From a virus: a stretch of DNA of 38,779 nucleotides. The translations under genes and the position numbers were made by a program. Shown in pieces: positions 19,869 through 28,697 of this stretch. Within the stretch, counting starts at the first letter, position 1; each line of letters opens with the position of its first letter. Where the stretch lies: IMG/VR virus record IMGVR_UViG_3300045741_000089, positions 1 to 38,779 of that record. One strand, written 5' to 3'. The notes beneath the pieces are model-generated. The model ran no database searches, was not told the DNA's origin, and saw only the letters and a list, made by a program, of their open reading frames with translations.

Positions 19869-20243
19869 ATGGCGACGAAACTCCTTACTACGCTCGATAG
19901 TCGGGCCGAGAGAAACTGGCCTGCCGGTCAGAATGCCACTGGAAATCTTCAGGTCCCTGATGGCACGCTGACGTTTGACATTGCGCTCACGCAACCGGGC
20001 TGGCCCAGCGTCAGCGACGGCACGATCAAGATCGCCGCTCTGGTGTCGCGGCAAAATGGACCTTTCACCGAAGAGTGGTCGGATACGTTCGAGCATCAGC
20101 AGGTGCTGAAGGGGGGCGTTCCGGTAGTCGATTTGCATTTTGGCTGTACGATCCAGGCCCCGCTGGCGACCGGCGACCGTATGCGGGTCGAATTCACTTC
20201 TGCCAATGCATTCCGATCTGCGCTTAGTGTAGCGGCGGGCTAA
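19869..20243 (+). CDS. Virion-associated beta protein, 124 aa
   Basis: Begins MATKLLTTLDSRAERNWPAG and continues with strand-rich GTLTFDIALTQPGWPSVSDG and VPVVDLHFGCTIQAPLATGD. Short beta-sandwich type. Its stop abuts the next start. It is one of four consecutive proteins of this kind. Confidence 0.65.
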   Translation: MATKLLTTLDSRAERNWPAGQNATGNLQVPDGTLTFDIALTQPGWPSVSDGTIKIAALVSRQNGPFTEEWSDTFEHQQVLKGGVPVVDLHFGCTIQAPLATGDRMRVEFTSANAFRSALSVAAG

Positions 20244-21004
20244 TGGCTACTCGAATCGGCACCGGAGTTACCGGAAGCGCCGATTCGGCTGCGTCTAGTA
20301 TTGCTGCGGCTGCCAAAGACACGACAGGTGCGCATCTGCTTGTGTGCGCCGTCAAGTGGGAAGCCAGCGGACCCACGCTAAGCAGCGTTACCGATTCGCA
20401 AGGTAATAGCTGGACCATCGCAAGCCAGCTGGCACACTCCACTGGGGGCGAACCTCACGGCGCTGTCGCTTATTGCATAGCTCCGACAAACAATGCAAGC
20501 CTGGTTGTCACGGCCAATTTCAGCGCCAGCACGCCGACTTTTCGACGCATCCAAGTAGAGGCATTCAGCAGTGCGCTGGGCGCGTTTGCTTTTGACCTGA
20601 CCTATACGGCGGCACAAGGGACAACGGGTCCTTACTTACTTGGGGCGCAGACAACTACGGCTGCTGGTGTCGTTTTCGCTGGCATCGCCGATTTCTCTAC
20701 GCTCACGTCGCCGTCGGCGGCGGGAACTCCGACGTTCTCCCTAGGCGCTACAAACACAGACTCATTCTGCATTTACTTGCTATCTGGCTCCGGGCAGTCA
20801 GTCACCCCTTCTGCGACAGTTATAAGTGGGATAACGCGCTGGGTTATGACTGGCATGGCAGTAAAGGAAGTTGCGGCAGCCGGCAGCGGCAAGTTGTCCC
20901 TCATCTTCCCGCTCGCCCGCGACGAAAGGGGCGAATCCGACACCGGAACAGAGTCCGGCACGCAGTTTTCACTGCAAAGGTTCGGGCTGCTGAGCCGGTG
21001 GTGA
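20243..21004 (+). CDS. Virion-associated beta protein, 253 aa
   Basis: Begins MATRIGTGVTGSADSAASSI and has AHLLVCAVKWEASGPTLSSV, TDSQGNSWTIASQ and later TRWVMTGMAVKEVAAAGSGK. The SVTDSxGNxW pattern followed by a beta sandwich is common in phage and bacterial surface proteins. The C-terminus (LFPLARDERGESDT-like) is charged. Role on the virion surface is inferred. Confidence 0.68.
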   Translation: MATRIGTGVTGSADSAASSIAAAAKDTTGAHLLVCAVKWEASGPTLSSVTDSQGNSWTIASQLAHSTGGEPHGAVAYCIAPTNNASLVVTANFSASTPTFRRIQVEAFSSALGAFAFDLTYTAAQGTTGPYLLGAQTTTAAGVVFAGIADFSTLTSPSAAGTPTFSLGATNTDSFCIYLLSGSGQSVTPSATVISGITRWVMTGMAVKEVAAAGSGKLSLIFPLARDERGESDTGTESGTQFSLQRFGLLSRW

Positions 21005-21005
21005 A

Positions 21006-22400
21006 ATGTCGCAGTTCTGGCTTCCCCGACCGCTAGGCAGCCCGGGCGCAGCGGCGCCTGACGATGGCGTCTATTCGTGGGAGGACGGCAGTCTTTTCGA
21101 CCGTACCGAAGACGCCGGAAGTGCAGATACGTCGGTGTTTGACTTCTACTTTGACCAGTCAACGCCGAACCGCGAAGACAACTACGGCGCCCTGGGGATT
21201 GATCTGCCGCAGTCGTTCGAGTGGGACGACCCGGACGCCGACGGCGTGCTGTGGCCGGACTATTGGGCCATCCCTCCTCCGATTGACGACAACTACGAGT
21301 CATTCGCTCGCGTCGAAGACTCGTCAGGCCAGCCGGAATACCTCGAAGATCAGGATCAGCTTGGCTTCGAGGTATTCCCGCTTGCGGACGACAATGATGT
21401 CTCGACGGCGCGGGTATATGACTCGTCGGACCAGTTTGAAGAGCCGGACGAAGACTTCGGTTTTTACGACTGGCAGGACGAAGACCTCGTTTTAGATGGT
21501 GTTGCGCCATCGGAGCTTTCAGAAAAGCAACCCGAGGACGAGGAAGAGCCGTTCGACTTTTCCGCCGGGCCGCTTTCCGACGACGCGGCGCAGGTGGATT
21601 CGAGCTTCCCGCTGCCCGAGCTTGGAAACTACGGGCTTGCGGACGAAGACGAGTTCCTCGAATCAGAATCCTCCTGGCCGACACCCGACGATAACGACAT
21701 CGGCTGGGTTTCCTACTTCCCGGACCAGTCGGAAGAGCCAGAAGACGAGGACTTCAGTTTCTATGCCGGCACGGTGTGTGACGATAACGACGTCGCCGTA
21801 CAGCCGTGGTTCCCGGATCAATCCGAAGAGCAGCCGGACGAGGATTTCAGCGCCAGCGGTTCCCCGGCGCCGGATGATGTCCAGTCGGATCAGGTCTTTG
21901 CAGATACCGCAGACTGGTGGCCTGACGATGTAGTCGAAGAGCCCGAAGGTTTCATTGACAACCCGCTACCGGCGGACCCTGTTTTTGAAGAGCCGCTGTG
22001 TTTCTGCGAGTTCCCAGCCCAGGCGGAAGAGCCGGAGGACGAGCCGTTCGGGTTTGACTTCAACGTCACCCCGGATGATGCCGCCCCTGACGCCGTTCCC
22101 GGTGGCGGGCGGCACAAGCGACGCTATCAAATCAGGATCGGCAAGCAGGTTTTTGAGGGCGACAAGCAAGAAATTGAGCGCGTAGCCCGAGAACTGGCGA
22201 TTGCCGAGTATGAGAAAGGCAACACCGCTGCGCCAGATGTAGCCGAAGTCATCGTCCCGGCGAAGAAGAAAAAGGCGCCTCTGGTCGCGGCGACTGAAGT
22301 AGCAATAGACGTCCGAAAAGCGTATATTGCCGCCATATTGCGCGAGATGCACCGTCTCGCCGAGGAAGACGACGAAGAGGCGCTGATCGCACTGCTATGA
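21006..22400 (+). CDS. Very acidic repeat protein, 464 aa
   Basis: Residues about 15-370 are a string of degenerate 35-45-residue repeats rich in Asp, Glu, Pro and aromatics, built around units like FPDQSEEPEDEDFSFYAG and PDDNDIGW. Negative charge is extreme. Residues about 375-464 change abruptly to a basic, folded-looking domain: RHKRRYQIRIGKQVFEGDKQ, then EIERVARELAIAEYEKGN, a Lys cluster and a helical acidic end. The position just before scaffold and capsid suggests a head-associated or DNA-mimic-like protein. I do not recognise it. Confidence 0.75.
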   Translation: MSQFWLPRPLGSPGAAAPDDGVYSWEDGSLFDRTEDAGSADTSVFDFYFDQSTPNREDNYGALGIDLPQSFEWDDPDADGVLWPDYWAIPPPIDDNYESFARVEDSSGQPEYLEDQDQLGFEVFPLADDNDVSTARVYDSSDQFEEPDEDFGFYDWQDEDLVLDGVAPSELSEKQPEDEEEPFDFSAGPLSDDAAQVDSSFPLPELGNYGLADEDEFLESESSWPTPDDNDIGWVSYFPDQSEEPEDEDFSFYAGTVCDDNDVAVQPWFPDQSEEQPDEDFSASGSPAPDDVQSDQVFADTADWWPDDVVEEPEGFIDNPLPADPVFEEPLCFCEFPAQAEEPEDEPFGFDFNVTPDDAAPDAVPGGGRHKRRYQIRIGKQVFEGDKQEIERVARELAIAEYEKGNTAAPDVAEVIVPAKKKKAPLVAATEVAIDVRKAYIAAILREMHRLAEEDDEEALIALL

Positions 22401-22681
22401 CACCTGAGCAGGAAATCTACCTTGCGAACCGTGCCGCCGAGGTGCTCGAAAATGAGGCATACCTCAAGGCATACGACGCCATCCGAGAGGAGTTGACCCA
22501 GCAATGGAAGCATTCACCGGCAAGAGACGTGGAAGGCCGCGAAAAGATATGGCTCATGCTCGCGATGCTGGAAAAGGTCCAGGCGTGCCTGAAAGCGACA
22601 ATGGACGGCGGGAAACTGGCGAAAGCGGAACTCCAGCACCGGCAGACGCTGCTGGAGAGAGCGAGAGACTACTTGCGATAG
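22397..22681 (+). CDS. Helical 94-aa protein before scaffold
   Basis: Start overlaps the previous stop (ATGA). Sequence is fully helical: TPEQEIYLANRAAEVLENEA, LKAYDAIREELTQQWKHS and EKIWLMLAMLEKVQACLKAT. The HSPARDVEGREKIWLML pattern is typical of a small protein near phage head genes. Presumably an assembly factor. Confidence 0.72.
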   Translation: MTPEQEIYLANRAAEVLENEAYLKAYDAIREELTQQWKHSPARDVEGREKIWLMLAMLEKVQACLKATMDGGKLAKAELQHRQTLLERARDYLR

Positions 22682-22800
22682 CGAGGAAGCGACGGGAAAT
22701 GATGCGTATCGCCGACTTCCTGAACCGGAATTTCAGATGAAGCGTGACGGTCGCCCACCGTCGTTTGCCCAGCGCAGTGATGCGTCGGCAGGAGTAGAAA

Positions 22801-23748
22801 TTGGACAATCCCGCAGCGGAATCCAGTGACCTTTCGGTAGACGACGCCGCTAAGGCGTTTGCAAGCCTGATAGACCCCGAACCGCCTAAGGAGGAAGATC
22901 CTCCCAAGGTGGACACGGAGGTCGATCCGCCCAAGGAAGAGGAACTCAAGGAGCCCGAGCCGAATGCGGCCGAGGAAGGCGATGACGCACCGCTTACCAT
23001 TGAGGTGGACGGCAAGCAGATCACGCTGACCAAGGAGCAGATCGCCGAGGCTTACAAGAACGGTCTTCGCCAGAGCGACTACACGCAAAAGACGATGGCC
23101 GTGGCCGAGCAGCGCAAAGCCGCAGAGGCCGAAACCGCGAAGGCGCGTGAAGAACGCGCCCGTCTTTCTCAGGAACTGCAACGCACGCAGACCCTGCTGG
23201 AAGGCGCCATTGAGCAGCAGTCAAAGATTGACTGGCCTGCCCTGATCGAGTCGAACCCCGTCGAAGCCCTACGGCAGCAGCACCTCTTGCAACAGAGGCA
23301 AGCAGCGCTGAAGGAAGCGAACGACGCGCAGGCCCGGCTCGCGCAGCAAATCCAATCCGATCAACTCAAGGCCTACCAAAGCCATCTCGCTACGCAGCAG
23401 GAACAACTTCTTGCCAAGCTGCCCGAGTGGAAAGACGAGGCCAAGGCGACGACGGAACGCGCGGCGCTCAAATCGTACCTGCGAGAGCAGGGCTTCGAGG
23501 AAAGCGACGTCAATGCAATCTCAGATCATCGCGCCGTGATTCTGGGTCGTAAGGCGATGCTGTACGACCAGATGATGGCGAAAGCGAAAGCCGCAGCGAA
23601 GAAGGTGGAAAACGTGCCGACCAAGGTGGTCCGGCCCGGCGTCCCCAACGAAGGCAACACGCTCGATGGCCGCACCCAGGCGATGCGCAGGCACGCCAAG
23701 GAAGGATCCATTGAGTCTGCCGCCGCTGCTTTCGCGCAAATCCTCTAA
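22801..23748 (+). CDS. Head scaffolding-type protein, 315 aa
   Basis: TTG start preceded by AGGAG at a suitable distance. N-terminal 60 residues are Pro/Glu-rich and acidic (PKEEDPPKVDTEVDPPKEEE), followed by a DGKQITLTKEQIAEAYKNGL segment. The body is a long Gln/Glu/Lys coiled coil and the C-terminus is basic (RTQAMRRHAKEG). Composition, length and the place directly before the capsid gene match phage scaffolds. Two signals (YTQKTMAV, LDGRT) also occur in similar proteins. Confidence 0.8.
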   Translation: MDNPAAESSDLSVDDAAKAFASLIDPEPPKEEDPPKVDTEVDPPKEEELKEPEPNAAEEGDDAPLTIEVDGKQITLTKEQIAEAYKNGLRQSDYTQKTMAVAEQRKAAEAETAKAREERARLSQELQRTQTLLEGAIEQQSKIDWPALIESNPVEALRQQHLLQQRQAALKEANDAQARLAQQIQSDQLKAYQSHLATQQEQLLAKLPEWKDEAKATTERAALKSYLREQGFEESDVNAISDHRAVILGRKAMLYDQMMAKAKAAAKKVENVPTKVVRPGVPNEGNTLDGRTQAMRRHAKEGSIESAAAAFAQIL

Positions 23749-23781
23749 CCCCTAACGCCGAGAGGCGCAGGAGAGAAAGAA

Positions 23782-24720
23782 ATGGCTGTCCCAAGTGGAA
23801 CCTTTACCACCGCTGCGGCGATTGGTAACCGTGAAGACCTCACGGACATGATCTATCGGATCACCCCGACCCTTACCCCGTTCCTGAACCTGTGCGCCAA
23901 GACCAAGGCCACGAGCACGCTGCACGAGTGGCAAACCCAGGATCTCGCCTCCGCCGCGAACAACACGCAGACGGAAGGCGACGATGCTGCGGCCGCTTCT
24001 CACACGGCGACCGTGCGCCTGAACAACAAGACGCAGATCAGCGCCAAGACCGTCCGCGTGTCGGGCACTCAGCAGGCAATGAACCCGGCCGGCCGCAAGG
24101 ACGAACTGGCGTATCAGATGTCTCTGAAGTCGCTGGAACTGAAACGCGACATGGAGTTTGCGATCACGCAGAACAACGTGACCGCAACCTCCCCGCGCCA
24201 GACTCGCGGCCTGGTGGGCTGGGCCGGTGACAACACCGACGGCTCGACATCGGGCACGTCCTACGTGGCTCCGGTCTACACCGCGAACCCCGGCACGGCG
24301 CAAACCGACGGCACGCAACGGGCCTTCACCGAAGCGCAACTGAAAAACGTCCTGCAACTGGTCTACACGGCCGGCGGCAACCCGGACACGATTCTCTTGC
24401 CGCCGAAGGCGAAGCAGACCTTCTCGACCTTCACGGGCAACGCCTCGCGCATTGACCGCTCGGAGGACGCGAAGCTGTATGCCTCGATCGACGTCTACGT
24501 GAGCGACTTCGGTGAACTGAAAGCGGTTCCGAGCCGCTTCAGCCGGACCCGCGATGTGTGGGTGCTGGAGTCCGCAAAGTGGGCCGTGGCCTACCTGCGG
24601 CCGTTCCAGACCATCGAGCTGGCGACGACCGGTGATGCGCTGCAACGCGAGATCATCGTGGAGTACGCGCTCGAAGCCCGCGCCCCGAAGGCGAACGGCG
24701 CCGTGGTTGACATCCTCTAA
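23782..24720 (+). CDS. Major capsid protein (SU10/DUF5309 type)
   Basis: 312 residues with the family start NREDLTDMIYRITPTLTPFL, then TKATSTLHEWQTQDLA and TQISAKTVRVSGTQQAM. Later parts DTILLPPKAKQTFSTFTGNA, SIDVYVSDFGELKAVPSRF and REIIVEYALEARAP fit the HK97-fold capsid of this group. It forms the icosahedral or elongated shell. AGGAG precedes the ATG, and the hairpin 24724-24745 follows. Confidence 0.9.
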   Translation: MAVPSGTFTTAAAIGNREDLTDMIYRITPTLTPFLNLCAKTKATSTLHEWQTQDLASAANNTQTEGDDAAAASHTATVRLNNKTQISAKTVRVSGTQQAMNPAGRKDELAYQMSLKSLELKRDMEFAITQNNVTATSPRQTRGLVGWAGDNTDGSTSGTSYVAPVYTANPGTAQTDGTQRAFTEAQLKNVLQLVYTAGGNPDTILLPPKAKQTFSTFTGNASRIDRSEDAKLYASIDVYVSDFGELKAVPSRFSRTRDVWVLESAKWAVAYLRPFQTIELATTGDALQREIIVEYALEARAPKANGAVVDIL

Positions 24721-24723
24721 CCC

Positions 24724-24745
24724 ATAGGGGCCACCCGGCCCCTAT
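24724..24745 (+). terminator. Hairpin behind the capsid gene
   Basis: ATAGGGGCC pairs perfectly with GGCCCCTAT around ACCC, 4 bases past the capsid stop. No T-run follows, so it is more likely an mRNA-stabilising or partial terminator element that sets capsid expression apart from the downstream genes. Confidence 0.5.
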
Positions 24746-24759
24746 AACCAAGGAAAACC

Positions 24760-25179
24760 ATGGCATACGATCTCGTTCAAACCGCCACCCCGGGCGTTGT
24801 CCTGATCGAAGAGCAGTCGAGTGCGGTGGGCGCCATCGTTCAGGCACTGACGTGGACCGTTGCGCGCGGTGCGACGAATACGGCACTGGTGGGGACTCTC
24901 CCTGCCTCGGCCCGTATTCTGCGCATCGACGTGACGGTAGCGGTGGTGTCGAACGCCGCGACCACGGCAACCGTGTCTGTCGGCCTGTCCGGCGGATCGG
25001 CGACGTTCTTCTCGGCGGCGCAAGACGTGAAGGGCGCAATCGGCAACTTCTCGCAAGCGGCGACCGCGAACTGGGCCGTTTCGGGCTCGAAGCAGGCGAT
25101 TACCTGCACCTACACGGAGACGGGCGCGGCATCGAACGCCGGCACGTTCTATGTGGCGGTGTACTACGCTGCGGTCTAA
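24760..25179 (+). CDS. Capsid decoration-like protein, 139 aa
   Basis: Ala/Thr/Val-rich beta sequence (LVQTATPGVVLIEEQSSAVG, LRIDVTVAVVSNAATTATVS, GSKQAITCTYTETGAAS). AAGGAAAA precedes the ATG. Position directly behind the capsid protein and its low charge fit a decoration or minor capsid protein. No enzyme motif. Confidence 0.68.
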   Translation: MAYDLVQTATPGVVLIEEQSSAVGAIVQALTWTVARGATNTALVGTLPASARILRIDVTVAVVSNAATTATVSVGLSGGSATFFSAAQDVKGAIGNFSQAATANWAVSGSKQAITCTYTETGAASNAGTFYVAVYYAAV

Positions 25180-25181
25180 CC

Positions 25182-25201
25182 AAAGGGGCTTCGGCCCCTT
25201 T
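25182..25201 (+). terminator. TTCG-loop hairpin with partial T-run
   Basis: AAAGGGGC pairs with GCCCCTTT around the stable TTCG tetraloop, followed by CTTC. An imperfect rho-independent terminator or attenuator between two small capsid-region genes. Confidence 0.55.
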
Positions 25202-25215
25202 CTTCGGAGCTAGAA

Positions 25216-25530
25216 ATGTCGAATGTCTTCATGGCGTCTGGAATCACGGTCACGAAGACCGGCGTCCAGACCGCCACAAGCGGAGTTTCCGCTGGCGGCA
25301 CCCTCCCGACGTGCTCTTCCGGTGAGGTGCCTCGCTGGATCCGCGTCGCGGCCACGGCGGCGGCCTGTATCCGCATCGGGTCAGGCGCTCAAACGGCAGT
25401 CACGACCGATCTTCAGGTGCAGCCTGGCGACGCGGTGATTCTCTCCGTGCCTTCTGGCTGCACGAACTACGCCGTCATTCAGGTGTCGGCCGCTGGTGTG
25501 GTGCAAATCAGCCCGCTGGAGAACATGTGA
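25216..25530 (+). CDS. Small structural-type protein, 104 aa
   Basis: Beta-rich, low charge: MSNVFMASGITVTKTGVQTA, WIRVAATAAACIRIGSGAQT and VQPGDAVILSVPSGCTNYAV. Stop overlaps the next GTG start. Similar short proteins sit between capsid and neck genes in podoviruses. Possibly a minor head or spike-like protein. Confidence 0.68.
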   Translation: MSNVFMASGITVTKTGVQTATSGVSAGGTLPTCSSGEVPRWIRVAATAAACIRIGSGAQTAVTTDLQVQPGDAVILSVPSGCTNYAVIQVSAAGVVQISPLENM

Positions 25531-25832
25531 AGATCATCGGCGACCAAGACGGGGTACAAGCCTTCGTCGCCGTCGAGGACGACAAGGAAGTCCACGGCAC
25601 CCTGCAAGACTGCACGCCTATCGCAGAACATGCGAAGGCGCGGCAGGCTCTCGGGGATTACGGCTCGAAGGACATGCGGCTCGCCGCTTCTCTTCCGGCC
25701 GTTGCCGTAGAGACGTACATGAACCTCAATGGGATTGACCTCGCCGAGTTCCTTCAAAACCCTGTCCATGTCCGCCGGATGTGCAATGACCCGGCGCTCA
25801 GGGACTTCCGCATCTGGCCGGGGCGCGTGTGA
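25527..25832 (+). CDS. Head-completion-region protein, 101 aa
   Basis: GTG start overlapping the previous stop. Contains VAVETYMNLNGIDLAEFLQN and RMCNDPALRDFRIWPGRV at the C-terminus, a pattern (LNDPxxRxFRxxPGRV) found in small proteins encoded next to head-tail adaptors of podoviruses. Function not established. Overlaps the adaptor gene. Confidence 0.68.
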   Translation: MKIIGDQDGVQAFVAVEDDKEVHGTLQDCTPIAEHAKARQALGDYGSKDMRLAASLPAVAVETYMNLNGIDLAEFLQNPVHVRRMCNDPALRDFRIWPGRV

Positions 25833-26440
25833 GCATCGCCACCTATTCGGACCTTCAGACCTCGGTGGCAAACTGGCTGCACCGCAGCGACCTGACAGCG
25901 CTAATTCCTGACTTCATCACCATCGGCGAGACGATGCTGAATGGTGATCTGGACAGCCGCTCGCAGGAAATTCGAACGAACCTGACCTGCGACACGGCAA
26001 CCCGGCTGCTGACGTTGCCGTCTGACATGGTTGAAATGCGCCGGCTGTCCCTGCTGAGCGCAGACCCGATCCGGGTGCTGGAATACAAGTCTCCCGAACA
26101 ACTATACGCGGACAACAACTACATCAACTCGGCGCAGATGCCTGACTCGTTCACGGTGATCGGCGGCTCGATTGAGCTGAACTGCCTGCCGGATTCAACC
26201 TACACGGTGGAGCTGATCTACCGGCAGAAACTCCCCGCACTGAGCAACTCCAATACGACGAACTGGCTGCTGACGGGATACCCGAACGCCTACCTGTTCG
26301 CCTCGCTTCTCGCGTCTGCGCCGTACACGCAGGACGATGATCGCATCGCCACTTGGCAGAAGGCCTACTCCGATGCCGTAGATACGGTGAACAGCATTGA
26401 CTGGTATTCCGGTTCAGGTCTTCGGGTCCGGGCGCGATGA
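25829..26440 (+). CDS. Head-tail adaptor protein
   Basis: 203 residues; starts SIATYSDLQTSVANWLHRSD, with LIPDFITIGETMLNGDLDSR and TLPSDMVEMRRLSLLS, the layout of the phage adaptor family (SU10/P22 gp4-like) that docks under the portal. The C-terminal helix is RIATWQKAYSDAVDTVNSID. GTG start overlaps the previous stop. It should form a ring connecting portal and nozzle. Confidence 0.82.
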   Translation: MSIATYSDLQTSVANWLHRSDLTALIPDFITIGETMLNGDLDSRSQEIRTNLTCDTATRLLTLPSDMVEMRRLSLLSADPIRVLEYKSPEQLYADNNYINSAQMPDSFTVIGGSIELNCLPDSTYTVELIYRQKLPALSNSNTTNWLLTGYPNAYLFASLLASAPYTQDDDRIATWQKAYSDAVDTVNSIDWYSGSGLRVRAR

Positions 26441-27972
26441 CCTACAAGACGATTCCTTCTTCGGGGCAGTTCGGCTATATCGCCGATGCTGCCCCGCAGG
26501 AATTGCCTGCAAATGCTTGGAGTTACGCTCGGAACATCCGTTTTCGTGATGGATACGCGGAGCGTTTTGCTGGGTCTGGTCAGGTCTTCACGACGCCTAG
26601 CGTTACCCCGTACTGGATCGCGCCTTTCAGAAACGGGAACTCGAAATTCTGGATTCACGCCGGAATCGCCCGCGTCTACGTTGACGACGGCACGACCCGC
26701 ACGGACCTGACTCCAGCTTCGACCTACACCGGGGCGATTGACGACCGCTGGACCGGCGGCTCTGCATCTGGGGTCATGGTTATCAACAACGGGATCGACC
26801 AGCCGCAGTTCTGGGCAGGTAATCCTGCCGTGAAGTTCGCGAACCTTACCGCGTGGGATGCCAACTGGCGCTGCGCGTGTCTGCGGCCGTTCAAGCAATA
26901 CCTCGTCGCCCTGGACATCACCAAGAGCGGGACGCGCTACCCGCACATGGTCAAGTGGTCCGCCGCTGCCGTGCCTGGGGCCGTCCCCTCCAGCTGGAAC
27001 GAGGCCGACCCGACGAAAGACGCTGGCGAGCAGGATCTTGCCGAGACGACGGATTTCCTCGTTGACCAGCTCCCTCTAGGTGACTTGAACGTCATCTACA
27101 AAGAGCGCTCGATGTACGGAATGCAGTACATCGGCCAGCCGTTCATCTGGCGCTTCTTCAGGCTTCCGGGCGAAGTGGGGATGTTGGCCCGTGGCTGTGT
27201 CGCAAACACTCCGAAAGGGCATGTCGTTCTCACCTCGGGTGACCTTGTGGTGCATTCGGGTCAAGGTCCCGAGAGCATCATCACGGGCCGGATGAAGAAG
27301 TGGCTCTTCAACCAGATCGACGCCACGAACTACCGGCGGGCTTTCGTCTTTGCGAGCTACCTGACGAATGAGTGCTGGGTCTGCTTCCCTGAATCTGGGC
27401 AATCCGCGTGCACTCTTGCCCTCGTGTGGAACTGGCAGGAGGACACATTCACCACCCGTCAACTCCAAAACGCTACCTATGGGGCAGCGGGGCCGGTTGT
27501 TTCAAGTTCCGCCATCTGGTCCACTGAAACGCGGACATGGAACACCGATACGCGGACATGGGGCAACGAGTCTCTCGCCTCGACGCAAAGCCGCGTCCTG
27601 TTGTCCACGACGGCGCCTCTCATCACGATGACCGAGGCGGCGCAGACGTTCGATGGGACTTCCCCCACCGTTACCCTGGAGCGCACCGGCATCACCCTTG
27701 ATGCGCCGGACACGGTAAAGACGGTCCGATCCATCATCCCCCGTATCGACGCGGTAGCAGGGACTCAGGTGAGCATTCAGGTGGGCGGATCAATGGACGC
27801 CGAAGTCGCCCCTACTTGGAGCACTCCCATTACCTACACCGTCGGGACAACCAGGAAAGCGGATGCCTTCGCGGCGGGCCGTTTCCTGGCTTTCCGAATC
27901 ACGGGGACGACGACGAATCAATGGCGCCTTCGGAGCTTCGACATGGACATCCGAGGGTCTGGGGCCTACTGA
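26437..27972 (+). CDS. Tail nozzle-like protein, 511 aa
   Basis: Begins MTYKTIPSSGQFGYIADAAP and has NAWSYARNIRFRDGYAERFA. This start, a repeated beta structure (VMVINNGIDQPQFWAG, LVVHSGQGPESIITGR, WVCFPESGQSACTLA) and the end in beta strands (FLAFRITGTTTNQWRLRSFD) agree with beta-propeller nozzle or tail proteins of podoviruses. Overlaps the adaptor stop. The DNA exit channel continues through it. Confidence 0.78.
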   Translation: MTYKTIPSSGQFGYIADAAPQELPANAWSYARNIRFRDGYAERFAGSGQVFTTPSVTPYWIAPFRNGNSKFWIHAGIARVYVDDGTTRTDLTPASTYTGAIDDRWTGGSASGVMVINNGIDQPQFWAGNPAVKFANLTAWDANWRCACLRPFKQYLVALDITKSGTRYPHMVKWSAAAVPGAVPSSWNEADPTKDAGEQDLAETTDFLVDQLPLGDLNVIYKERSMYGMQYIGQPFIWRFFRLPGEVGMLARGCVANTPKGHVVLTSGDLVVHSGQGPESIITGRMKKWLFNQIDATNYRRAFVFASYLTNECWVCFPESGQSACTLALVWNWQEDTFTTRQLQNATYGAAGPVVSSSAIWSTETRTWNTDTRTWGNESLASTQSRVLLSTTAPLITMTEAAQTFDGTSPTVTLERTGITLDAPDTVKTVRSIIPRIDAVAGTQVSIQVGGSMDAEVAPTWSTPITYTVGTTRKADAFAAGRFLAFRITGTTTNQWRLRSFDMDIRGSGAY

Positions 27973-28697
27973 TGTTGATCGAGTCGCCGGTCTGGAAACT
28001 TCAGCGGGCGCTGTCTCTCATGCCCGCCGTGGATCTTCCGACCGAGCATTTCTTTGCCGATGGCATGTATTGCCGTTCCGTCTTCCGGGCGGCGGGCGTC
28101 GTGATCGTCGGCAAGGTGCACCGCAAAGAGCACCTCTACATCGTGGCTCGAGGGCTTGTCAGGGTGACGACGGACGACGGGGTGCGGGATGTGCCTGCCG
28201 GATCGGTGATCGTTTCACGGCCCGGGACAAAGCGCGCCGTCTTGGCGATTCAAGACTCGGTGTGCATGACCGTGCACCGGACGGACAAAACTGACCTATC
28301 GGAGATCGAGCGCGAGCTTCTGGAAGAGGATGACTCTGCGGTCATGGATTCCGAAAACCGGGTGAAATTCGACGTGCCGGCTTTCCGGGAACTGACAGCG
28401 AGGGTCATCAAGGCTGAAAAGCCGGGCTTTTGGTCCGATTGGACCGAGGCCGAGCGGGCGCTTTACACCTCGGGCGATTGGCGGGCTTTTTCCACCTCTC
28501 GCGGGTACACTTCCGCAGAAATTGACGATTACGGGCGCTGGCTGGATTCCATCGCTGAAGCAAAGAATAAAGGCGTCAACCCGTATCTGTTCATCGGCGA
28601 TCTGGCGTTACCTGCTGCTGCCAAGAATATGGCGCTGGACACGAAAGGCGAAATCATGAAGTCATCGCATCTCCCGCACGAATCGAGGCAATCATGA
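27972..28697 (+). CDS. Cupin-domain virion protein, 241 aa
   Basis: Residues about 35-110 have VHRKEHLYIVARGLVRVTTD, then DVPAGSVIVSRPGTKRAVLA, a cupin-type barrel with GxPxxVxSxxGTKR wording, followed by MTVHRTDKTDLSEIERELLE. The C-terminal half is helical with FSTSRGYTSAEIDDYGRWLD. Related cupin-like proteins occur in other podovirus structural modules. Metal-binding residues look partly absent, so a structural role is more likely than catalysis. Confidence 0.72.
   Translation: MLIESPVWKLQRALSLMPAVDLPTEHFFADGMYCRSVFRAAGVVIVGKVHRKEHLYIVARGLVRVTTDDGVRDVPAGSVIVSRPGTKRAVLAIQDSVCMTVHRTDKTDLSEIERELLEEDDSAVMDSENRVKFDVPAFRELTARVIKAEKPGFWSDWTEAERALYTSGDWRAFSTSRGYTSAEIDDYGRWLDSIAEAKNKGVNPYLFIGDLALPAAAKNMALDTKGEIMKSSHLPHESRQS

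Noticed and set aside
21064-21933. Two Ser/Arg/Thr-rich forward frames inside the acidic protein gene
   Set aside because: They are out-of-frame shadows of the Asp/Glu-rich repeats; the repeat protein frame is longer, in line with neighbours and has a clear domain change at its end.
22504-22740. 78-aa reading frame starting MEAFTGKRRGRPRK
   Set aside because: It overlaps almost all of the helical 22397-22681 gene in another frame, has no ribosome site and has an arginine/glycine-rich look typical of a shadow frame.
25177-25215. A fourth attC site after the decoration-like gene
   Set aside because: GTCTAAC resembles an R'' box and a hairpin follows, but no GTTRRRY box lies at the proper distance and there are no extrahelical bases.
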